Shown here piece by piece: positions 40,918-47,346 of a stretch of DNA of 47,346 bases. Numbering within the stretch: the stretch's first letter is position 1; every line of letters starts with the position of its first letter. Below the pieces are notes generated by a model, which was not told where the DNA came from, did no database searches, and saw nothing but the letters and a program-made list of their open reading frames with translations. The position numbers were made by a program, and so were the translations under genes. Source of the stretch: Eubacteriaceae bacterium UBA6119 (GTDB taxonomy: Bacteria; Bacillota; Clostridia; Eubacteriales; UBA1433); contig DIVZ01000009.1 of the NCBI GenBank assembly GCA_002423395.1, positions 43,261 to 90,606 of the forward strand, written 5' to 3'.

Positions 40918-41505
40918 TTATCTGTTAATTATAATTTTGTCTATCAAACCGTAATCTTTTGCCTGCTGCGCTGTCATGAAATTGTCGCGTTCTGTGTCCT
41001 GGGCTATTATTTCAATATTTTGCCCTGTAAGCTGACTTAAGATTTCGTTTAATTTGTTTCTCATTCTAAGCAGCCTGTGAGCGTATATTTGCACGTCGGT
41101 GCTTTGTCCCTGAGCTCCGCCCAGCGGCTGATGAATCATAACTTCCGCATTGGGAAGAGCAAGTCTTTTGCCCTTGGTGCCCGCGCTTAAGAGGAAAGCT
41201 CCCATTGACGCCGCCATGCCTATGCAAATTGTTGAAATGTCACATTTAACGTAATTCATTGTATCGTATATCGCCATGCCTGCCGATATTGAACCGCCGG
41301 GGCTGTTGATATATAGGTTAATATCTTTTGACGAGTCTTCCGATTCCAAAAATAATATCTGCGCAATAATTAAGCTTGCGCTTACGTCATTTACTTCGCC
41401 TGTTAAAAAGATAATTCTTTCTTTTAACAGTCTTGAGAAAATATCATACGAACGCTCGCCTCTGCCGGTCTGTTCTACAACCATTGGTACTAAATTCATA
41501 TCCAT
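40918..41505 (-). CDS. clpP: ATP-dependent Clp protease proteolytic subunit ClpP
   Basis: 195 residues from the ATG at 41505, five bases after GGAGGT; an ATG four codons earlier overlaps that site. The catalytic triad is Ser100 (GMAASMGAF), His125 (MIHQPLGG) and Asp174 (DTERDNFM). SRLLKERIIFLTGEV near the N terminus is the family start. It forms the tetradecameric barrel that degrades substrates delivered by ClpX. Confidence 0.98.
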   Translation of the reverse strand: MDMNLVPMVVEQTGRGERSYDIFSRLLKERIIFLTGEVNDVSASLIIAQILFLESEDSSKDINLYINSPGGSISAGMAIYDTMNYVKCDISTICIGMAASMGAFLLSAGTKGKRLALPNAEVMIHQPLGGAQGQSTDVQIYAHRLLRMRNKLNEILSQLTGQNIEIIAQDTERDNFMTAQQAKDYGLIDKIIINR

Positions 41506-41570
41506 ATTTACCTCCATAAATTGTTAATTTCATACAAAAATTATACATTAATTTTTTATAAATTATAAAT

Positions 41571-42911
41571 TTATTTTTCGTCCTTTTTTTCTGTGTCGGC
41601 CGGAGCTTTTTTTGCCTTTGTCGCTTTTTCTACTTTTACATAATCCATAAGTTTATCTAAAAGTTTGCTCATTTTTGCTTCTTCGCGTACAAGCTCAAGT
41701 CTTTCGTGGTTCATGCGTTTTTTAAACTCTTCAGGCTCAATTTTGTACATGTCGGCATATCTTTTGATTTCAGCTTCGTAATCTTCTTCGGTTATGGCTA
41801 TATTTTCTTTTTCAAGCATTTTGCCTACAACCATTTCGCCTTTTATTCTGTCTATGGCGTCTTGTCTTAATTTATCATATATGGCTTTTACCTGTTCTGT
41901 CTCATTGCCGAAATATTTATCGGGGTCAATTCCGCTTTGCTTTAGCCTGTTATCCAAATCTTTTCTATAAGCCTCTGCGCGTTCGTCTATCATTAAATCT
42001 GATATTACTACATTTGAGTTGCTTATAGCTGTTTCAATAACCTGATTTTGCGCCGCTTGTTTTAATTCAGCTTCTTTTCCTGCTTTAATTTTAGCTTTAA
42101 GGTCTTTTTTAAGTTCTTCAAGCGTATCGAATTCGCTTACTTCTGATGCAAATTCGTCATTTATTTCAGGCAGTTCTTTTGCTTTTACATCGTGTATTAA
42201 TACTTTGAACAAAGCCTTTTTGCCCGCTAAATCCGCCGACTGATAATTTTGCGGGAAAGTAACATCAACATCAACGTTATCGCCTGCTTTTTTTCCTGCC
42301 AGCTGGTCTTCAAAGTTATCTATGAATGAATTACTTCCGAGTTCAAGTGAAAAACCTTCGGCTTTTCCGCCCTGAAACGGTGTTCCGTTTATGAACCCTT
42401 CAAAGTCTATCACAACAGTATCGCCTTTTTTTGACGAAGTCTGCGATGAGATTAATCTTGCGTTTTGATTTTGAAGTTTTTCAAGTTCTTCTTTAACATC
42501 TTTTTCTTTAGGGGTATATTTTAGTGCGGCAACAGAAACGCTGTCATATGCTCCCAATTCAACCGTCGGTTCAACAGCTACTTGAATAGTCATTACAAGA
42601 CCTTTTTCTGCGCTGACTTCGTCTACGCTCTTCATATAAGGGCGCGAAGATATTGTAATTTCGCCGCTTTCGATTATATTTAAATATTCATCGGGAAACG
42701 CTTCGTCAATAGCGTCTTCAAAAAATACGCTTTTGCCGTATCTTGCTTCAATCATTTGTCGCGGAACTTTTCCCTTTCTGAAACCGTCAATTTTAAATTT
42801 ATCTCTGTTTTTTAAATATGCCTTTGCAACCGCTTTTTCAAAGTCTTCTGCGCTGACTTCGATTTTAATAGTTGCCGTGTTATTCTCGATGTTTTCAACT
42901 TTAAAAGCCAT
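41571..42911 (-). CDS. tig: Trigger factor
   Basis: 446 residues from the ATG at 42911, preceded by AAAAGGAGAT. The ribosome-binding domain has the signature FRKGKVPRQMIEARYG, the central FKBP-type prolyl isomerase domain follows (GDTVVIDFEGFINGTPFQGG), and the C-terminal chaperone arms are Glu/Lys-rich. It is the first chaperone met by nascent chains. The tig-clpP-clpX order is widespread in bacteria. Confidence 0.97.
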   Translation of the reverse strand: MAFKVENIENNTATIKIEVSAEDFEKAVAKAYLKNRDKFKIDGFRKGKVPRQMIEARYGKSVFFEDAIDEAFPDEYLNIIESGEITISSRPYMKSVDEVSAEKGLVMTIQVAVEPTVELGAYDSVSVAALKYTPKEKDVKEELEKLQNQNARLISSQTSSKKGDTVVIDFEGFINGTPFQGGKAEGFSLELGSNSFIDNFEDQLAGKKAGDNVDVDVTFPQNYQSADLAGKKALFKVLIHDVKAKELPEINDEFASEVSEFDTLEELKKDLKAKIKAGKEAELKQAAQNQVIETAISNSNVVISDLMIDERAEAYRKDLDNRLKQSGIDPDKYFGNETEQVKAIYDKLRQDAIDRIKGEMVVGKMLEKENIAITEEDYEAEIKRYADMYKIEPEEFKKRMNHERLELVREEAKMSKLLDKLMDYVKVEKATKAKKAPADTEKKDEK

Positions 42912-42945
42912 TTTGTAATCTCCTTTTTTGTACATTAACTTTTTA

Positions 42946-42974
42946 AGTATATCATATTTATACATATAAAACAA
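42946..42974 (-). promoter_or_regulatory. Possible promoter of tig
   Basis: On the minus strand TTGTTT, a 17-base spacer and TATACT. The -35 matches weakly, but the spacing and position (35 bases before the ATG) fit. Confidence 0.4.
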
Positions 42975-42975
42975 T

Positions 42976-43440
42976 TTAATTTTGTACCGTAACCAGGTCT
43001 ACTTCAGGCAGCAGCATAATTAAATCTTTAAGATTATGAATTTGCATATTAATTTTTCCGTAATCAAAACCGGCTATATCCGATTGTATATAGGCATATA
43101 CAGTTTTGCCGATATCAGTTTTTATTATCAGAACGCTGCTTGCGTTGTTTTGGGTGCAGTATGGACGGACTTTCCCGCTGTTAAAAGCGTTTATAAATTC
43201 TCCTATAATTTCTGAACCCTGCGTGTATCTATGAGAAAGAACCACACTGGAAAAAAGCTGGTTTTCATATTCTACATATTCAATGCTTTGTATATTATTT
43301 ATATCCAAATTATTATATTGTATTTTTTTATACAAAACAGGTAAAAAAATTACAGCCTCAATCATCAAAAATATGCATATAATAATCAAACCTTTTTTGA
43401 ACTTGTTTATTTGTTTAAGTCTGCCAAATACATTACTCAA
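42976..43440 (-). CDS. Membrane-anchored protein of unknown function
   Basis: 154 residues from a TTG start; no better start exists before the membrane segment. A basic N terminus (GRLKQINKFKKG) is followed by one helix (LIIICIFLMIEAVIFLPVLY) and an outside domain of about 115 residues with mixed beta/alpha character (SVLIIKTDIGKTVYAYIQSD). I recognise no family. It lies 15 bases after folC and immediately before tig, so it probably belongs to that transcript. Confidence 0.65.
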   Translation of the reverse strand: MSNVFGRLKQINKFKKGLIIICIFLMIEAVIFLPVLYKKIQYNNLDINNIQSIEYVEYENQLFSSVVLSHRYTQGSEIIGEFINAFNSGKVRPYCTQNNASSVLIIKTDIGKTVYAYIQSDIAGFDYGKINMQIHNLKDLIMLLPEVDLVTVQN

Positions 43441-43455
43441 GTATATACCTATATT

Positions 43456-44733
43456 TTAAATGCTTATAAGCAGCTTTCTTACCGAGCTTATAAGATAAAT
43501 AGAGCCGGCGAAAATATAAACGGTGTTTTTATCTATATAATCAATATAATTTTTTACTTCTTCAATTGCAATATTTTTTGACTCGATATTATAATTAATT
43601 TTAATAAATTGCGTAAGTTCCGCACTTGTCATGGCCCTTTCATTCTGCGGAGTGAGAGTATAAATTTTGTCTTTATTTGTTAACAGTTCTTTAAACGGCT
43701 TTGAAAAATCCTTATCTTTAAGCTTCCCTACAAAAAGCGCAATATTTCTGCCTTTAAAAAACTGAGAAATGTTTTTATTAAGCATGCTTATACCTTCTTC
43801 ATTATGCGCGGCGTCGATTATTATAAGAGGCGAAACGCTGATGCACTCAAATCTGCCGGGAAAGACTGTTTTTTCTATGCCCTTTATGGCAGAGGGCAAA
43901 TCAATTTTAATGCCTATGTTACTCATAAGCTCCAATGCTTTTAAAACGCATGATAAATTTTTTACCTGATAGCCTCCCGCAAGAGGAAGACTAATTTTGA
44001 ATTCTTGTTTATATAAAATTTCCTGCCTGCAATAATCGGACTTTAATACGTTTAATTCATTTACAGAAGCAACATATAATTCTGCATTCAGGCTGTCCGC
44101 TTTTTCTTTTATAACATTATGCACAAATTCGGACTGTTCCATCATCACGCAAGGACGGTGCGGTTTTATAATGCACGCTTTTTCGTACGCTATTTTTTCA
44201 AGCGTATCGCCCAGATGTTCTTTATGGTCGTAGCTTATTGAAGTGATAATACAAAGCAGATTAGTGGCAATAACATTCGTTGCGTCAAGCCTTCCGCCCA
44301 TACCGACTTCCCAGACGACATAGTCGACTTTTTCCTCGTGGAAATATATAAGGGCGATAGCTGTAACAAGCTCAAACTCCGTAGGAGGCGCTATGCCTTT
44401 TTGCGTGTTTAGTTCTACCTGCTCTTTAACTTTAGCGGTGATTTGCGCCAGGCGGTCATTTGGAATATATTTGTTATTGATCTGAATACGTTCGTTAAAA
44501 CAAACGACATACGGAGAAATGAAAAGCCCTGTTTTATATCCGCAGCCGGCAATGGCATACGAAAGCATTGTGCATGTTGAACCTTTTCCGTTTGTTCCCG
44601 CAACGTGGATAAAATTCAGGCTGTTCTGAGGGTTATTCAAACTTTCTAAAAGGTTTGAAATATTTTCAAGCCCCAGCTTTATTCCGAATTTATTTTGCGA
44701 ATGTATATACTCAAGAGCCTGTTGGTAGTTCAT
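43456..44733 (-). CDS. folC: Folylpolyglutamate synthase / dihydrofolate synthase
   Basis: 425 residues from the ATG at 44733, after GGAGG. The P-loop is HVAGTNGKGST, followed by GLFISPYVVCFNERIQIN (folate site), the Mur-ligase motif VVWEVGMGGRLDATN, and DAAHNEEG in the C-terminal domain. It adds glutamate residues to folates with ATP, retaining them in the cell. Transcribed first in the folC-orf154-tig-clpP-clpX run. Confidence 0.95.
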   Translation of the reverse strand: MNYQQALEYIHSQNKFGIKLGLENISNLLESLNNPQNSLNFIHVAGTNGKGSTCTMLSYAIAGCGYKTGLFISPYVVCFNERIQINNKYIPNDRLAQITAKVKEQVELNTQKGIAPPTEFELVTAIALIYFHEEKVDYVVWEVGMGGRLDATNVIATNLLCIITSISYDHKEHLGDTLEKIAYEKACIIKPHRPCVMMEQSEFVHNVIKEKADSLNAELYVASVNELNVLKSDYCRQEILYKQEFKISLPLAGGYQVKNLSCVLKALELMSNIGIKIDLPSAIKGIEKTVFPGRFECISVSPLIIIDAAHNEEGISMLNKNISQFFKGRNIALFVGKLKDKDFSKPFKELLTNKDKIYTLTPQNERAMTSAELTQFIKINYNIESKNIAIEEVKNYIDYIDKNTVYIFAGSIYLISSVRKLLISI

Positions 44734-44771
44734 AATATCCTCCAAACTGTAATTTTATATTATAACACTTC

Positions 44772-44800
44772 TTTAAAAATAATAAATAAGATGATATAAT
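44772..44800 (+). promoter_or_regulatory. Possible promoter of the histidine phosphatase gene
   Basis: TTTAAA (44772-44777), a 17-base spacer and TATAAT (44795-44800), 25 bases before the ATG. Confidence 0.45.
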
Positions 44801-44825
44801 ATAAAAAATTTATTTAGGAGACACC

Positions 44826-45449
44826 ATGCGTTTTATATTTGTAAGACACCCTCAAACAGTATCAAATGTTCAAAGAAGGCTCACAGGCGTGGGCAATTCG
44901 CCTTACACGGAAGAAGGCGTAAAACAGGCTGAAGCTATAATAAAGTTTTTAAGTACTGCTGCTTATGACAGAATTTATTCAAGCCCGATAGAGCGAGCGC
45001 TGCATATAGGGAAAAGCGTATCTGAAAATTTAGAAGCAGAATTAAACGTAGTTACCTGGCTGCAGGAAATTAACTTCGGCGATTTGGAAGGACTTTGCGA
45101 TGCCGACTTTGAAGAAAAAGGCATTAAGATTGAAGAATACAGAAATAATTTTAAAAACAGGTTTCCAAACGGGGAAAGCTGGCACGAGTTTTATGAATTA
45201 AAAAAAGAAAATATTGAAGAAATAAAAAATGAAGAGGGCGTATGCCTATGCACATCGCACGGAGGCGCTATATGGGCTTTATCAAACGCACTGCTGGGTT
45301 CGGAACTCGGTGATTTTCAGGGATTATTTATTAACAATGCAAGCATAATAATAATTGATTATGATAACGGCATAGGCAAGATTGTCAAAAGGATTGACAT
45401 AGACGATATTATGCAGGGCAAGGAAACTATTTTTAATTATTTAGAGTAG
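44826..45449 (+). CDS. Histidine phosphatase family protein
   Basis: 207 residues. The catalytic His8 lies in FVRHPQTVSNVQRRLTG, where the usual RHG is RHP; other core residues are present: the arginine in SSPIERALH, the acid in LQEINFGDLEG and the second histidine in CTSHGGAIWAL. Related enzymes include cobalamin-type and phosphoglycerate-mutase-like phosphatases; the substrate is unknown. TTTAGGAGAC precedes the ATG. The aminopeptidase gene starts two bases after the stop. Confidence 0.88.
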   Translation: MRFIFVRHPQTVSNVQRRLTGVGNSPYTEEGVKQAEAIIKFLSTAAYDRIYSSPIERALHIGKSVSENLEAELNVVTWLQEINFGDLEGLCDADFEEKGIKIEEYRNNFKNRFPNGESWHEFYELKKENIEEIKNEEGVCLCTSHGGAIWALSNALLGSELGDFQGLFINNASIIIIDYDNGIGKIVKRIDIDDIMQGKETIFNYLE

Positions 45450-45451
45450 AT

Positions 45452-46693
45452 ATGAAAAGCGAGTATTTTATTAAAAACAGAAAAAAATTCATCGATTTAA
45501 TGGATAAAGACAGCATTGCCGTTGTTCATTCAAATACTTTGTACACTTCAAGCGCGGACATGAACTACGAGTTTGAGGTTGACAGGGAGTTCTTTTATTT
45601 GACGGGAATTGAAAAGCCTGATTTTATATATATGGCTGAAAAAAATTCCGATTATGTAAAAGAGACTTTGTTTGCGTACAGGAAAGATGAATTTGAAGAA
45701 AAATGGACGGGATACAGACTTACAGCAGACGAACTTACACAAATATCAGGGATTGCAGACGTTGAGAGCATTGATAAATTTTATAATGTTTTTGCATCTG
45801 CTCTAAGCAGAAGAGCTTATAAGACAGTTTATATAAATACTAAAATACTCTCTTCATGGAAGCACTACAAAACGCCTTATGAATATCTGTCAGAATCAAT
45901 TAATAAAAAATATCCGCACCTTAAGATAAAAAACACATCTGATATAACTGTTCCGTTAAGGCTTATAAAAGAGAAGTATGAAATTGATATGATAGCTAAA
46001 GCAGCGGCAGTTACTAATAACGGCTTACTTAGGATGATGAGAGCGGCATATGAGGGCATAAACGAGAAGGAGCTTGAAGCGGAATTTGAATATGAAGTTA
46101 TAAAAGCCGGAATGAGAAATTCGTTTGCACCCATTGTTGCAAGCGGGAAAAACGGGCTTGTGTTGCATTATAACGAAAATGATAATATAATATCTTCCGG
46201 TAGTTTGGTGCTTGTTGACGCGGGCGCGAGCTGTAAAAATTATTGTTCTGATGTAAGCAGAACGTTTCCTGTTTGCGGAAAGTTTGATTTGACGCAAAGA
46301 AAAGTATACGATATAGTTCTTGCCGCCAATGAAGCGGTAATAGGAGCAATAAAAGACGGAGTTACTTTTGCTGTCCTTGAAGATATCGCAAAATCGATAT
46401 TAGCAGGCGGTCTGATAGAGCTTGGCATAATGAAAAGCGAAGACGAGTTAGGCAAATATTATTATCATACAATAGGGCACAGTTTAGGACTTGACGCTCA
46501 TGACCCGTGCGATAAATCGCTTCCAATAAAATCAGGAATGGCACTTACGGTTGAACCCGGACTTTATATAAAAGAGCTAAATATTGCCATACGTATAGAA
46601 GATAATGTGCTTGTTACGGACGCGGGCTGTGATATACTAACATCAGATATAATAAAAAAAGCAGAAGACATTGAAAAATATATGCATAAATGA
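45452..46693 (+). CDS. Xaa-Pro aminopeptidase (M24B family)
   Basis: 413 residues. The N-terminal creatinase-like domain is followed by the pita-bread domain with metal ligands in LVDAGASCKNYCSDVSRTFP, HTIGHSLGLDAHD, TVEPGLYIK and IRIEDNVLVT. It removes an N-terminal residue before proline. GHSLGL stands in place of the commoner GHGxGL. Two bases separate it from the phosphatase gene, so they are one operon. A second M24 enzyme, map, is at 6599. Confidence 0.92.
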   Translation: MKSEYFIKNRKKFIDLMDKDSIAVVHSNTLYTSSADMNYEFEVDREFFYLTGIEKPDFIYMAEKNSDYVKETLFAYRKDEFEEKWTGYRLTADELTQISGIADVESIDKFYNVFASALSRRAYKTVYINTKILSSWKHYKTPYEYLSESINKKYPHLKIKNTSDITVPLRLIKEKYEIDMIAKAAAVTNNGLLRMMRAAYEGINEKELEAEFEYEVIKAGMRNSFAPIVASGKNGLVLHYNENDNIISSGSLVLVDAGASCKNYCSDVSRTFPVCGKFDLTQRKVYDIVLAANEAVIGAIKDGVTFAVLEDIAKSILAGGLIELGIMKSEDELGKYYYHTIGHSLGLDAHDPCDKSLPIKSGMALTVEPGLYIKELNIAIRIEDNVLVTDAGCDILTSDIIKKAEDIEKYMHK

Positions 46694-46706
46694 AAGAAGG
46701 ATTAAG

Positions 46707-47174
46707 ATGAATAACAGCGACTATCAGTCATTAAAACAAAGATATAATAAAAGGATCAGGCTTTTATCTTATTTTATTTTCATTGTAGTTGCAATGGTTG
46801 TTGCCAACGCGGCTATAACTATTCTGAGAATTCCGTATGATATAGCGGCGATAAGAATTATAATACCCGACATAATGTTTAATTACGGCTTTAATGCGCT
46901 TAAAAACAGCGAAATGACTTACGCCATTGTTTTACTTTTGGGGTTTGTTATTGTTTTAGCTGCTTTAATTATATTCGCTGTTTATGCTCATAAAAATAGA
47001 AGATGGGCTTTTGCTTGGATGACGCTTTTTGTATTTGCCGAGATGCCGCTGCTCATAATTGTGCAAAACTGGCAGGCGATACTTGTACATATTGCGCTTA
47101 TTATTATATGCGCTATCGGAGTGCATATGTGCGGAGCAAGCATGCAGCTTGATCGGAAAATGTGGACGTTTTAA
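46707..47174 (+). CDS. Integral membrane protein of unknown function
   Basis: 155 residues from the ATG at 46707, after AGAAGGAT. Three or four hydrophobic helices are apparent (LLSYFIFIVVAMVVANAAIT, YAIVLLLGFVIVLAALIIFA, then RWAFAWMTLFVFAEMPLLII and ILVHIALIIICAIGVHMCG). No family is recognised. It is 13 bases after the aminopeptidase stop and probably the third gene of that operon. Confidence 0.7.
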   Translation: MNNSDYQSLKQRYNKRIRLLSYFIFIVVAMVVANAAITILRIPYDIAAIRIIIPDIMFNYGFNALKNSEMTYAIVLLLGFVIVLAALIIFAVYAHKNRRWAFAWMTLFVFAEMPLLIIVQNWQAILVHIALIIICAIGVHMCGASMQLDRKMWTF

Positions 47175-47182
47175 TTGGGGAC

Positions 47183-47211
47183 TTGACAAAGTTTTAATAC
47201 TTTGTTAATAT
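47183..47211 (+). promoter_or_regulatory. tRNA operon promoter
   Basis: TTGACA (47183-47188), a 17-base spacer and TAATAT (47206-47211), about 18 bases before the first tRNA. The box pair matches the iorA promoter. Confidence 0.65.
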
Positions 47212-47228
47212 ATCAAAGCTGTAAATAT

Positions 47229-47313
47229 GCGGATGTGGCGGAATTGGCAGACGCACTAGACTTAGGATCTAGCGCCTTATGGTGTATGGGTTCGACTCCC
47301 TTCATCCGCACCA
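47229..47313 (+). tRNA. tRNA-Leu (anticodon TAG)
   Basis: 85 bases including an encoded CCA end. The acceptor stem GCGGATG pairs with CATCCGC. The anticodon arm is CTAGA-CTTAGGA-TCTAG with anticodon TAG, reading CUA and other CUN leucine codons. A long variable arm (class II) and GGTTCGACTCC T-arm are present. Confidence 0.96.
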
Positions 47314-47317
47314 GCAA

Positions 47318-47346
47318 GCGAAAGTGGCTCAGTGGTAGAGCATCGC
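47318..47346 (+). tRNA. tRNA 5' part, probably tRNA-Gly, cut by window end
   Basis: GCGAAAG followed by TGGCTCAGTGGTAGAGCA is a tRNA acceptor strand and D-arm, and resembles bacterial tRNA-Gly. The anticodon lies beyond the window, so identity is tentative. Confidence 0.7.

Overview
This window looks like the chromosome of an AT-rich, anaerobic Firmicute of the class Clostridia, probably an uncultured fermenter. The support is the gene order of the S10/spc/alpha ribosomal clusters, a KOW-domain gene between map and infA, TTG and GTG starts behind strong purine-rich ribosome binding sites, zinc-type S14/L33/L36/S4, an electron-bifurcating NfnAB pair, and an indolepyruvate:ferredoxin oxidoreductase. 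The taxonomic call is inference from gene content, not from a marker comparison.

Layout. 1-15172: one long plus-strand block, starting in the 3' end of rplP and running through the spc and alpha clusters (rpmC to rplQ), then ecfA1-ecfA2-ecfT, truA, and a separately promoted rplM-rpsI pair. 15285-20871: accessory genes: a SHOCT membrane protein, an AT-rich lipoprotein, a minus-strand acetyltransferase, minus-strand nfnA-nfnB, and a plus-strand amidohydrolase after a 370-base AT-rich gap. 20919-24321: rpmG-secE-nusG-rplK-rplA and, behind its own promoter and attenuator, rplJ-rplL. This cluster ends in a strong terminator and rpoBC does not follow. 24425-30491: an FAD-dependent oxidoreductase, a two-component system with a co-transcribed exported protein, and three small minus-strand genes, one of 59 codons.

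30622-38519 is the most unusual stretch. Three full-length dihydroxy-acid dehydratase (IlvD/Edd) paralogues lie in tandem with no other branched-chain amino acid gene nearby, followed by iorA-iorB. All three share motif departures from textbook IlvD (a Cys before the metal-ligand Asp-Gly, and GTNNGCF after the catalytic DGRFS). A perfect 15-bp inverted repeat sits in the upstream region, and a structured non-coding segment separates copies two and three. They look like a distinct subfamily, possibly making 2-oxo acids for a ferredoxin-linked oxidoreductase; that link is a hypothesis from gene order only.

38555-44733 (minus strand): an EamA exporter and folC-orf154-tig-clpP-clpX, a protein folding and quality-control cluster. 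44826-47346 (plus strand): a histidine phosphatase, a Xaa-Pro aminopeptidase, a membrane protein, tRNA-Leu(TAG), and the start of a second tRNA cut by the window end.

Regulatory RNA is well represented in the ribosomal regions: an L10-type attenuator before rplJ, a pseudoknot-capable leader before rplM, a candidate L1 site between rplK and rplA, a 5'-terminal hairpin before rpmG, and hairpins after rpmJ and rplQ. No CRISPR array, insertion sequence, phage gene or replication origin was seen.
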